Below the pieces are notes generated by a model. It was not told the origin of the DNA and did no database searches. It saw nothing but the letters and a program-made list of their open reading frames with translations. Positions 1-5,073 of a DNA stretch of 5,660 bases are shown here, one piece after another. A program made the position numbers and the translations under genes. Numbering within the stretch: the stretch's first letter is position 1; each line of letters starts with the position of its first letter. Source of the stretch: Bacillota bacterium (lineage in GTDB: Bacteria; Bacillota; Clostridia; Acetivibrionales; DTU013). The stretch spans positions 1 through 5,660 of the forward strand of contig JAEYRF010000096.1 in assembly GCA_023409615.1 (NCBI GenBank), in the 5' to 3' direction.

Positions 1-77
1 ATTATATCACCAGCACATTGCCGTTTCAATATATAATTGTACAAGTATGGAAATTTGTGAAATTACTATATTATAGG

Positions 78-1376
78 TCAAATACAAAATACGGCATAAA
101 GCGGAACGGATTTAATATTATTTTCAAAGCCAAAGTTCCTGGACGAGATACGAAGGGAATAAGCAGGTTTATATTTTTCCGCGAACATGGCAAGGCTTTT
201 TGATTTCGTCCTTGTACCTGTCTTTACCTCCACGGCAATAATTTCGCCGTCCTTTTGCAAAACAAAATCCAGTTCAGCTTTTCCTTCGGTTGTCCAGTAG
301 TACAGGCCGTAGTGTTTTGCGGCGAAAGCCTGCGCAACATAATTTTCAGAAATTGCGCCGAGAAAGGTGTTATCGATCTCGCCAGCAGCTAAAATTGTTT
401 GCTGGGAGATACCGCTTTTCATCGTCAGCAGACCGACATCGCTCATGTATAGCTTGAAGCTGGCCAGGTCACTGTACACCGAAATCGGCATCAATCCATG
501 CTCAACGCGTCCGCATTTCAGTACGACACCTGCGAAGTGCAGCCAATCAATTGCCGCGCCGAAAATGGTCGACGTGCCACCGCGCTGCGCCAGCTTGTAT
601 TGAAATTTTTTATTCTCTTTTGCAAGCTGAACCGGAATGGAATTATACGCCGCGCGGATTTTTACGCTCTCGGAATTAGACGCATATTTTGCCATATCCG
701 CAATGTAGTCGTTGATAATTTTGTTCTGCACATCCGGCACAGTAAGTAAGCTGCTGCTTTCCGCATAGGTGAGAACCGCCCGCGGCATTCCGCCGATGAT
801 CAAATAGATCTTGTATAAATACAGTGCCTTTTCATGCAAAGCAGAAGGTAACGCCTCGTTGTTTTGAAACGACTGCTTGATTTCTTCACATAATCTTTCT
901 TCGTTTACTGCCCATAAAAACTCTTCAAAATCAAGCGAAAACAGCGTCATTGAATCCACATTGCCTACTGGAAAAGAATATTGCTCGCGGTTAATTGCTA
1001 CGCCCAAAAGACTTCCGGCGCAGACAACATGGTATTCCGGCGTCTTCTCGTTAAAGTATTTCAAAGAGGTCAGCGCACGTTCGCAGGTCTGGACTTCATC
1101 AAATATAATCAGCGTTTCGCCGGGGATAATACGTTCCCGCACCTCGGTTTCCAAAAAGCGTATAATGCGCTCTGGCTCAATATTTTCAGAAAAATATGAA
1201 CTGACCGTCTGGTTGGTTTCAAGATTGACATAGGCAACGTTTTTATAATACAGGCGTCCAAATTCGCGCAGGATGTGCGTCTTACCAACCTGTCTTGCGC
1301 CGTAAACCAAAAGCGGCATTCGAGCCTTTAATTGATTTTTCCATGCAATCAGGCGGTCGGTTATTTTACGTTTCAT
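78..1376 (-). CDS. AAA-type ATPase with DUF4143 and PD-(D/E)XK-like C-terminus
   Basis: This 432-residue protein is a stand-alone P-loop ATPase of the AAA_14/DUF4143 type, common in bacteria and archaea but without an established cellular role. Visible motifs are Walker A GARQVGKT (residues 26-33), Walker B LIIFDE (89-94) and a sensor-like stretch VCAGSLLG (118-125). The C-terminal third (about 215-400) fits DUF4143. It ends in a restriction-endonuclease-like signature, ELD at 368-370 and EVK at 383-385, so D370, E383 and K385 could form a PD-(D/E)XK core. Whether it cuts DNA is not known. The length is normal for the family and no frameshift is seen. The ATG is supported by GAGGGG at 1385-1390, eight bases upstream. 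It has its own promoters and no co-directional partner close by. No clear terminator is visible between the stop codon and the window edge. The family call is firm; the function is open. Confidence 0.9.
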   Translation of the reverse strand: MKRKITDRLIAWKNQLKARMPLLVYGARQVGKTHILREFGRLYYKNVAYVNLETNQTVSSYFSENIEPERIIRFLETEVRERIIPGETLIIFDEVQTCERALTSLKYFNEKTPEYHVVCAGSLLGVAINREQYSFPVGNVDSMTLFSLDFEEFLWAVNEERLCEEIKQSFQNNEALPSALHEKALYLYKIYLIIGGMPRAVLTYAESSSLLTVPDVQNKIINDYIADMAKYASNSESVKIRAAYNSIPVQLAKENKKFQYKLAQRGGTSTIFGAAIDWLHFAGVVLKCGRVEHGLMPISVYSDLASFKLYMSDVGLLTMKSGISQQTILAAGEIDNTFLGAISENYVAQAFAAKHYGLYYWTTEGKAELDFVLQKDGEIIAVEVKTGTRTKSKSLAMFAEKYKPAYSLRISSRNFGFENNIKSVPLYAVFCI

Positions 1377-1405
1377 TTATAAAACCCCTCTATCAGGATG
1401 ACTTT

Positions 1406-1434
1406 ATTATAGCGCACTTAGATAATTAAGTCAA
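1406..1434 (-). promoter_or_regulatory. Sigma-A-like promoter P1 of the ATPase gene
   Basis: On the minus strand TTGACT (1429-1434) is followed by a 17-base spacer and a perfect TATAAT (1406-1411). This gives a start about 20-25 bases before the ribosome binding site of the ATPase gene. Five of six -35 bases and all -10 bases match the vegetative consensus, so this is the best promoter match in the window. Confidence 0.75.
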
Positions 1435-1440
1435 GAAAAA

Positions 1441-1464
1441 TCAAAATATTATGATTTATTTTGA
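1441..1464. repeat. 8-bp inverted repeat between the two ATPase promoters
   Basis: TCAAAATA (1441-1448) and TATTTTGA (1457-1464) are perfect inverted arms separated by eight bases. The repeat sits just upstream of P1 and over the -10 of P2, a position where a dimeric regulator could act. It is AT-rich and has no T-tract geometry that would make it a terminator. The operator role is inference only. Confidence 0.4.
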
Positions 1465-1476
1465 TATATTAGTCAA
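1448..1476 (-). promoter_or_regulatory. Second sigma-A-like promoter P2 of the ATPase gene
   Basis: Exactly 42 bp upstream of P1 the same -35 hexamer TTGACT recurs (1471-1476). It is again followed by 17 bases and a -10-like CATAAT (1448-1453; five of six matches). Its -10 lies inside an inverted repeat (TCAAAATA at 1441-1448, TATTTTGA at 1457-1464). Either a tandem promoter or a chance match in AT-rich DNA is possible. Confidence 0.45.
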
Positions 1477-1497
1477 ATCGAGATGTTCACATAGAAA

Positions 1498-1518
1498 GAG
1501 CCGGTTATGCACCGGCTC
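1498..1518 (-). terminator. Intrinsic terminator of the SASP gene
   Basis: Eight-base perfect arms GAGCCGGT (1498-1505) and ACCGGCTC (1511-1518) enclose a five-base loop, about 22 bases after the SASP stop codon. On the minus strand the stem is followed by TTTCTATGTG, a short and imperfect T-tract. The stem is strong and the tail is moderate. Confidence 0.7.
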
Positions 1519-1540
1519 CTGTTACGCTGGATAAAGAGGC

Positions 1541-1714
1541 CTATTTGGTTTCGAGGTTTTTTTCCGCCATTTCTATTGCTTTTTTAACAATATTACCACA
1601 GTCCCTGGAAGATACAGAGTCCCAGCCTTCAGCCTCTACCGTGCTGTAGACTCCAAGCTCTTTTGCAATTTCGTGCTTCAGCCGATCTGACATCAGACTT
1701 CTGCGTCTACTCAC
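1541..1714 (-). CDS. sspF: Small acid-soluble spore protein, alpha/beta type (SspF-like)
   Basis: This 57-residue gene starts at a GTG codon. Its protein begins MSRRRSLMSDRLKHEIAKEL and contains GWDSVSSRDCGNIVKKAIE (residues 30-48), which matches the minor alpha/beta-type SASPs such as Bacillus SspF (MGRRRG start, then a GW motif and the RD-GN-VK-AIE block). Alpha/beta SASPs coat forespore DNA in an A-like form and protect it from UV and heat. They are degraded by the GPR protease at germination, and residues 16-20 (EIAKE) resemble the GPR site. The start is fixed by AAAGGAGG at 1722-1729, seven bases before the GTG, and by the N-terminal MSRRR typical of the family. The internal Met8 would remove that motif. 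It is monocistronic, with a candidate sigma-G promoter upstream and a hairpin downstream. It is divergent from cwlJ. The exact paralogue symbol is less certain than the family. Confidence 0.9.
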   Translation of the reverse strand: MSRRRSLMSDRLKHEIAKELGVYSTVEAEGWDSVSSRDCGNIVKKAIEMAEKNLETK

Positions 1715-1761
1715 AGTAACGCCTCCTTTTTTTGGAAGTACTTCATTTCAGCGTACAATAA

Positions 1762-1791
1762 TATAATGTCCAGGCAATCAAACTTTTATAA
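1762..1791 (-). promoter_or_regulatory. Candidate sigma-G promoter of the SASP gene
   Basis: On the minus strand CATTATA (1762-1768) fits the sigma-G -10 pattern CATnnTA. Eighteen bases upstream lies TTATA (1787-1791), which matches four of five positions of the -35 pattern GnATR. Transcription would start near 1754, about 40 bases before the GTG. SASP genes are classical forespore sigma-G targets, so the expectation is strong although the -35 is imperfect. Confidence 0.45.
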
Positions 1792-1873
1792 AACTTTACG
1801 CTTATAATATTTTTGCAATGGTTACCAATTATGGATTATGTTAATATAATAAACTACCGGGAGGTGTTTGGTT

Positions 1874-2311
1874 TTGACGAATCGGGATTTATTCGCACGG
1901 CTGATTAGATGCGAGGCCGAGGGAGAGGGCGAAGCAGGCATGAAGGCTGTGGCGACTGTTGTCATGAACAGGGTGCATGTGGCGGATGGGGAATACCAGC
2001 GAACTGGTTTGGGTGATATTCGCAGGGTTATTGAGCAGCCGTATCAGTTCACCTGTCTTCTGACCGAGGTATATGGTCAGGTCAATCCACAGAATGTATA
2101 TAACATTCCTGCAGAGCCTCAACACTATGAAATTGCCGACTGGGCTCTTGCGGGGAATGTATTGAGCGCCGTTGCGCCTTGTCTGTGGTATTACAACCCT
2201 TTTAGCACTCAGTGTGAATCTGAATTCCCCAGAAATGGTTCGGGCAGTCTGTTCAACCGGATTGCAGAGCATTGCTTTTATCAGCCAACATCCTTGTATT
2301 ATCAAACATAA
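1874..2311 (+). CDS. cwlJ: Spore cortex-lytic cell wall hydrolase, CwlJ/SleB family
   Basis: This 145-residue hydrolase of the Hydrolase_2 (SleB/CwlJ) family degrades muramic-delta-lactam peptidoglycan of the spore cortex during germination. The N-terminus carries the family block RLIRCEAEGEGEAG...AVATVVMNRV (residues 9-32); Glu14 aligns with the catalytic glutamate of SleB-type enzymes. The C-terminal WYYNPF...HCFYQPT is close to the CwlJ ending and sets it apart from longer SleB proteins. Like CwlJ it has no signal peptide and no peptidoglycan-binding domain, so it is probably made in the mother cell and placed in the coat. The length is close to Bacillus CwlJ (about 142). I chose TTG at 1874 because GGGAGG (1859-1864) lies nine bases upstream. 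The in-frame TTG at 1868 would leave only three. A gerQ-like gene follows after 29 bases, a pairing that supports CwlJ identity. Confidence 0.88.
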   Translation: MTNRDLFARLIRCEAEGEGEAGMKAVATVVMNRVHVADGEYQRTGLGDIRRVIEQPYQFTCLLTEVYGQVNPQNVYNIPAEPQHYEIADWALAGNVLSAVAPCLWYYNPFSTQCESEFPRNGSGSLFNRIAEHCFYQPTSLYYQT

Positions 2312-2340
2312 ATCTATAATTATAATGAGGAGATGATTTT

Positions 2341-2778
2341 ATGCAATATAGAAAAGAATTCATGCCAATTACTTGTGGAGCTTACAACAGCCTTCCTGTA
2401 CCGTATCAGCAGGGTGCGTTTCAGAATATGCCCACAATGACTTCACAGCAAGCCATGTCCACATTACCCACCGGTGTACCGGGAGGTACCCCCCATGCTT
2501 CTGCGGTACCAACAGGCCCTGCACAGACGGGCGTTATCTCACATGGTGAACAGGTCCCGGTAACCGTTGAAAGTACCCTCTTTACGCCAGGTTTCCTGAG
2601 GACTCAGATTGGCAGAAGGATCAGAGTAGAATTCCTACTTGGCACAAACCTTCTGACAGACAGAACCGGCACATTGGTAGCTGTCGGCGCAAGCTATATA
2701 CTGTTGCGCCCGATAGATTCGGATGACTTGATGATGTGCGATATTTATTCCATTAAGTTTGCAACCATTATACTTTGA
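2341..2778 (+). CDS. gerQ: GerQ-like spore coat protein
   Basis: The 145-residue product has two parts. Residues 1-75 are low-complexity, rich in Pro, Gly, Gln, Thr and Met. Residues 80-145 form a compact beta-rich domain (FLRTQIGRRIRVEF, then GTLVAVGASYILLRP and DIYSIKFATI). This layout, and the pattern of a G-[KR]-x-V core followed by G-x-[IL]-x-x-x-G-x-x-[YH]-I-[LI]-[LI], resembles the C-terminus of Bacillus GerQ. GerQ is a coat protein needed to localise CwlJ. Its position 29 bases after cwlJ in the same direction repeats the Bacillus cwlJ-gerQ order and is the main support. GAGGAG at 2327-2332 sits eight bases before the ATG. No promoter is seen in the gap, so it is probably co-transcribed with cwlJ. 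It has only two lysines (5 and 139). The similarity was judged by eye, so a distinct clostridial coat family remains possible. Confidence 0.7.
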   Translation: MQYRKEFMPITCGAYNSLPVPYQQGAFQNMPTMTSQQAMSTLPTGVPGGTPHASAVPTGPAQTGVISHGEQVPVTVESTLFTPGFLRTQIGRRIRVEFLLGTNLLTDRTGTLVAVGASYILLRPIDSDDLMMCDIYSIKFATIIL

Positions 2779-2800
2779 CAGCGCCGCAGATCAATAACCA

Positions 2801-2830
2801 GAAGCCCGACGATTATTTTCGCCGGGCTTC
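2801..2830. terminator. Shared hairpin between convergent gerQ-like and coiled-coil genes
   Basis: Perfect eight-base arms GAAGCCCG (2801-2808) and CGGGCTTC (2823-2830) enclose a 14-base loop; the stem can extend by a few pairs past one A-C mismatch. It begins 22 bases after the gerQ stop and 20 bases after the stop of the convergent gene at 2851. Neither side has a long T-tract, so termination efficiency is uncertain. Confidence 0.6.
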
Positions 2831-2850
2831 AATCGGTCTGTTATCCTTAT

Positions 2851-3333
2851 CTATTTTACTCTTTTTAATATTCTCTCATGTTCATTAAGCTTTTCATCAA
2901 CACCTAGGACGTACTCTTTAACTATAGTCATATCCTTTTTCAAACTATGTATTTCTTGTTTTAATTCCTGCTTTGTTTCAGTCAAATCTTTCTGCAACGT
3001 ATCAATTTTTCGATCTAAAATACTATGTCCTTCCGCTACTGCTTTAATTTCTCCCCGAAGGTCTTCAACAATTACTCCTGTATACCGTTTTACTTCTTCT
3101 ACCTTCGTATCAAACATAACCTCCGTATGCCGTTTTACTTCTTCTACCTTCGTATCAAACATAACCTCCGTATGCCGTTTTATTTCTTCTACCTTCGTAT
3201 CAAACATAACCTCCGTATGCCGTTTTACTTCATCTACTTTCTTGTCAAACATATCCTCCGTATGCCGTTTTACTTCATCTACCTTCTTGTCAAACATATC
3301 CTGCATTGCAATAAGTAACTCATTATTGTCCAT
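2851..3333 (-). CDS. Uncharacterised coiled-coil protein with five 15-residue repeats
   Basis: I do not recognise a named family for this 160-residue, highly charged soluble protein. After an 11-residue leader come five tandem 15-residue units (12-86) built on [DV]-MFD-x-KV-x-E-V-KRHTE. Hydrophobic positions in each unit (F, V, V, T, then the next F) are spaced 4-3-4-4, as in a pentadecad coiled coil. The tail (87-160), with LRGEIKAVAEGHSILDRKID and then Lys/Glu-rich heptad-like sequence, continues the helix. Similar AEGH-containing coiled-coil proteins are, from memory, common as hypotheticals in clostridia. There is no signal peptide, transmembrane segment or catalytic motif. A G-rich ribosome binding site (GGGGG at 3342-3346) lies eight bases before the ATG, and an extended -10 promoter precedes it. 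A structural, oligomerising or scaffold role is plausible but unproven. Confidence 0.8.
   Translation of the reverse strand: MDNNELLIAMQDMFDKKVDEVKRHTEDMFDKKVDEVKRHTEVMFDTKVEEIKRHTEVMFDTKVEEVKRHTEVMFDTKVEEVKRYTGVIVEDLRGEIKAVAEGHSILDRKIDTLQKDLTETKQELKQEIHSLKKDMTIVKEYVLGVDEKLNEHERILKRVK
3076..3300 (-). repeat. Five-copy 45-bp tandem repeat inside the coiled-coil gene
   Basis: The DNA encoding residues 12-86 consists of five contiguous 45-bp units, in frame and highly alike. Two subtypes are visible at protein level: copies 1-2 (DMFDKKVDEV) and copies 3-5 (VMFDTKVEEV, with an Ile variant in copy 3 and a divergent end in copy 5). This pattern suggests growth by duplication of neighbouring units. 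Copy number could vary between strains without breaking the frame. Confidence 0.9.
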
Positions 3334-3358
3334 TTCTGCCGCCCCCTCTCACAACATA

Positions 3359-3385
3359 ATTATACCAGAATTCTTTTGTTTACAA
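3359..3385 (-). promoter_or_regulatory. Extended -10 promoter of the coiled-coil gene
   Basis: On the minus strand a perfect TATAAT (3359-3364) is preceded by TGG, giving an extended -10 element. A TTGTAA -35-like hexamer (3380-3385) lies 15 bases upstream; the short spacer is tolerable given the TGn motif. It lies just downstream of the terminator of the CBS gene, so the coiled-coil gene is probably its own transcription unit. Confidence 0.6.
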
Positions 3386-3400
3386 AGCAAAACTTAAAAA

Positions 3401-3429
3401 GATAACCAGCATTTTTTATGCTGGTTATC
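3401..3429 (-). terminator. Strong intrinsic terminator of the CBS-domain gene
   Basis: Twelve-base perfect arms GATAACCAGCAT (3401-3412) and ATGCTGGTTATC (3418-3429) surround a five-base loop. On the minus strand the stem is followed directly by TTTTTAAGTTTTG. It lies about 50 bases after the CBS gene stop. Among the canonical terminators in the window, this one has the longest stem and a good T-tract. Confidence 0.88.
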
Positions 3430-3476
3430 CTAATCAAACACAGATATTACACTTCCAAACTTGGCGGATGTCTCCC

Positions 3477-3896
3477 TTATTTAACCGGTTTTGATATATC
3501 TGTCAGTGCAACCGATGCCTCAACATCGAATCGCTTGTCAGCTGCCAGATCGCCCAGTGCTACAATGCCCACCAACATATTGTTATCCATAACCGGTATC
3601 CTTCTGATCTGTTTTTGGGCCATGAGGTCCCCTAATTGCTCTATATCTGTATCCGGTGATACAGATGCAACCTGGGTTGTCATGATATTGCTCACCGGTG
3701 TGGTCTTTGGATCGGTGCCGGTAATCACATTTCTTACAACGATATCTCTATCGGTGACCATCCCGACTACGCCGGACTGATCGCAGACAGGAATCGCACC
3801 TATATTGTTCTGCTGCATAATCGTAGCCGTATCAAATATAGACGCATCCGGCTTTACATAAGCTACATCTTTTGTCATGACATCTTTTACTTTCAT
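3477..3896 (-). CDS. Two-CBS-domain protein, YhcV-like
   Basis: The 139-residue protein is made only of two CBS modules (about 1-58 and 68-125), which normally pair into a Bateman module that binds adenine nucleotides or related ligands. Module 1 starts KVKDVMTKDVAYVKPD and contains GMVTDRDIVVR (45-55), with the ribose-contacting-type motif TDRD at 48-51. Module 2 contains IMTTQVASVSPD, LMAQKQIRRIPV and LVGIVALGDLA (108-118), where Ala replaces the usual Ser or Thr before the GD. It resembles Bacillus YhcV over its whole length, including QIRR and GIVALGDLA. I recall YhcV as a sporulation-linked, forespore-expressed protein of unknown function. There is no fused enzyme, channel or transporter domain, so a sensory or adaptor role is likely and the target is unknown. 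GGAGGG (3903-3908) lies six bases before the ATG. Confidence 0.9.
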   Translation of the reverse strand: MKVKDVMTKDVAYVKPDASIFDTATIMQQNNIGAIPVCDQSGVVGMVTDRDIVVRNVITGTDPKTTPVSNIMTTQVASVSPDTDIEQLGDLMAQKQIRRIPVMDNNMLVGIVALGDLAADKRFDVEASVALTDISKPVK

Positions 3897-3921
3897 AGTT
3901 TTCCCTCCATTTATATATATA

Positions 3922-3951
3922 TTTTTTGCACAAATTTATTTTCCCCGATAC
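3922..3951 (-). promoter_or_regulatory. Weak sigma-G-like promoter before the CBS gene
   Basis: On the minus strand GTATC (3947-3951) and CAAAAAA (3922-3928) are 18 bases apart, the sigma-G spacing. They match four of five and five of seven positions of the sigma-G patterns. A start near 3914 would place the ribosome binding site a few bases downstream. The match is weak, and AT-rich DNA gives such hits easily. No better vegetative promoter was found here. Confidence 0.25.
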
Positions 3952-4038
3952 AATCAAAGATATTTATCAAGACTGCTTTTTACATTATCAACAGCAGAAT
4001 TTCCCTTGAAATCCACGTTTTGAGCCAATTTGCACACC

Positions 4039-4060
4039 TTATCCACACGCCTGTGGAAAA
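4039..4060. promoter_or_regulatory. Pair of inverted DnaA-box sequences
   Basis: TTATCCACA (4039-4047, plus strand) is a perfect DnaA box. Four bases later TGTGGAAAA (4052-4060) reads TTTTCCACA on the minus strand, one mismatch from the consensus. The two face each other, a spacing that could hold two DnaA molecules. DnaA binding here is inferred from sequence only. Confidence 0.55.
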
Positions 4061-4146
4061 CATTTTTTGTCATTCAAAGCGCTGTAACCCTGTGTTATCA
4101 ATGCGTCCGTGACATTTCTAAAAATATTGTCTAAAAAACATAAAAA

Positions 4147-4179
4147 ACCTGTGGATAAGCGCAACATTTATCCACAGGT
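4147..4179 (-). terminator. nad operon terminator built from two inverted DnaA boxes
   Basis: Perfect 12-base arms ACCTGTGGATAA (4147-4158) and TTATCCACAGGT (4168-4179) flank a nine-base loop, about 60 bases after the nadC stop. On the minus strand the stem runs straight into TTTTTTATGTTTTTTAG, a good T-tract, so intrinsic termination of nadBC is likely. Each arm also contains a perfect DnaA box, so the same DNA could bind DnaA as an inverted pair. Confidence 0.75.
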
Positions 4180-4239
4180 CGTCATTACATCCTGTCTTAA
4201 CAATGAATTTACAATTACTTTGAAATTATACTGGGAATT

Positions 4240-5073
4240 TTATCTGAAACGCATACTGATATTGGCCGCCTTAACTGTATGAGTCAGTTCACCAACGGAG
4301 ATAATATCCACACCTGTGAGTGCAATTTCCCGCACCCTGCCCAAATTAACATCTCCTGAGGCTTCCGTCAGCGCACATCCACCAACCAGACTTACAGCCT
4401 GCGACATCATTTCAAGGCTCATATTGTCAAGCATGATGATGTCTGCGCGCGCATCCAAGGCTTCCTGTACTTGTTCCAGGGTTTCTGTCTCAACTTCGAT
4501 TTTTACAGTATGCGGAATAGCTTCCCTGACCATCGATACTGCCTGAGTAATTCCGCCTGCTGCCTTGATATGGTTATCCTTGATAAGTACTCCGTCTGAA
4601 AGGCAGAATCTGTGATTGCTGCCTCCGCCGGCCCGAACAGCATACTTCTCAAGCTGCCTGAGCCCGGGCATCGTTTTTCTTGTATCTGCGATCTTAACAG
4701 GCAGATCCTGAACAAGCTTGCAGAACTCAGCTGTTTTCGTGGCAATCGCCGACAGATGCTGCAAAATGTTCAGCGCTGTTCTCTCTCCTTTTAAGAGAAC
4801 GGACGCTTCCCCTTCAAACTCCAGGAATACAGATCCCTCAGTCACCATGCTGCCATCGGGGACATTCTTTGCAAAGATGGTCTCCTCATCCAGCAGCTTG
4901 AAGACCCTCTCAAAGATCTCAATACCGGCTATTACCATATCACTCTTTGCGATGAGAACTGCTTTCGCCATAGTTCCGGGCTTTATCGTATTGTCGGTGG
5001 TTATATCACCGAAAGGCATATCTTCTATCAAGGCCTTTCTGATTAGATCATCGACGTACAATTTATCCAGCAT
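4240..5073 (-). CDS. nadC: Nicotinate-nucleotide pyrophosphorylase (quinolinate phosphoribosyltransferase)
   Basis: This 277-residue cytosolic enzyme converts quinolinate and PRPP to nicotinate mononucleotide, CO2 and PPi, the third step of de novo NAD synthesis. All active-site signatures are visible: GDITTD (22-27), ERT with Arg98, DTRKT with Arg132-Lys133, NHR with His154-Arg155, LIKDNH with Lys165, EVE with Glu194 and LDN with Asp215. These correspond, at a constant offset of seven, to the residues described for the Mycobacterium tuberculosis enzyme. The C-terminal ASGDVNLGRV and DIISVGELTHTV complete the barrel. I chose ATG 5073 because family members start near MLDKLYVDDLIRKAL and AAGGGGG (5079-5085) lies five bases upstream. 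The longer frame to 5181 only re-reads nadB in another frame. The gene overlaps the nadB end by 11 bp, indicating an operon with coupled translation. Confidence 0.96.
   Translation of the reverse strand: MLDKLYVDDLIRKALIEDMPFGDITTDNTIKPGTMAKAVLIAKSDMVIAGIEIFERVFKLLDEETIFAKNVPDGSMVTEGSVFLEFEGEASVLLKGERTALNILQHLSAIATKTAEFCKLVQDLPVKIADTRKTMPGLRQLEKYAVRAGGGSNHRFCLSDGVLIKDNHIKAAGGITQAVSMVREAIPHTVKIEVETETLEQVQEALDARADIIMLDNMSLEMMSQAVSLVGGCALTEASGDVNLGRVREIALTGVDIISVGELTHTVKAANISMRFR

Larger units (their letters stand above)
3909..4239. other. 331-bp intergenic region with AT-rich tract and DnaA-box cluster
   Basis: No coding sequence is supported between the CBS gene leader and the nadC stop. The region holds an AT-rich tract with a TATATATATA run (about 3909-3943), then several sequences equal or close to the DnaA box TTATCCACA. 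Perfect matches are at 4039-4047 (+), 4150-4158 (-) and 4168-4176 (+). One-mismatch forms are at 3985-3993 (TTATCAACA, +) and 4052-4060 (TTTTCCACA, -). An AT-rich tract beside clustered boxes is the arrangement of replication origins and of DnaA-titrating box clusters, but no origin-linked gene (dnaA, dnaN, rpmH, parA) is in the window. Confidence 0.65.

Noticed and set aside
1..77. Left edge, searched for a terminator or gene end.
   Set aside because: Only AT-rich sequence without a convincing hairpin or ribosome binding site is visible; the short open frame there is antisense to the ATPase gene end.
1822..1850. Sigma-A-like TTACCA/N17/TATAAT upstream of cwlJ, and a sigma-E-like TAATATT -35 at 1805-1811.
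   Set aside because: The first would start transcription almost on the ribosome binding site and has a weak -35; the second has no convincing -10 at the right distance. The cwlJ promoter remains unassigned.
1868..1873. TTG at 1868 as the cwlJ start.
   Set aside because: It is only three bases from the GGGAGG site; the TTG at 1874 has nine-base spacing and gives a family-like N-terminus.
1889..2305. Minus-strand 138-codon open frame opposite cwlJ.
   Set aside because: It is a shadow of a well-recognised plus-strand gene and shows no family features or ribosome binding site.
2481..2510. GGGAGG followed by an ATG inside the gerQ-like gene, suggesting an internal start.
   Set aside because: The ATG is out of frame and falls in codons for the Pro/Gly-rich linker; no supported product follows.
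3076..3300. Possible CRISPR-like array.
   Set aside because: The 45-bp units are contiguous with no unique spacers and stay in frame within a coding sequence.
3025..3318. Plus-strand open frame with repeated MPFYFFYLRIKHNLR-type units.
   Set aside because: It is the antisense of the 45-bp repeat; it has no suitable ribosome binding site, and the minus-strand frame has a promoter, a ribosome binding site and a sensible charged coiled-coil composition.
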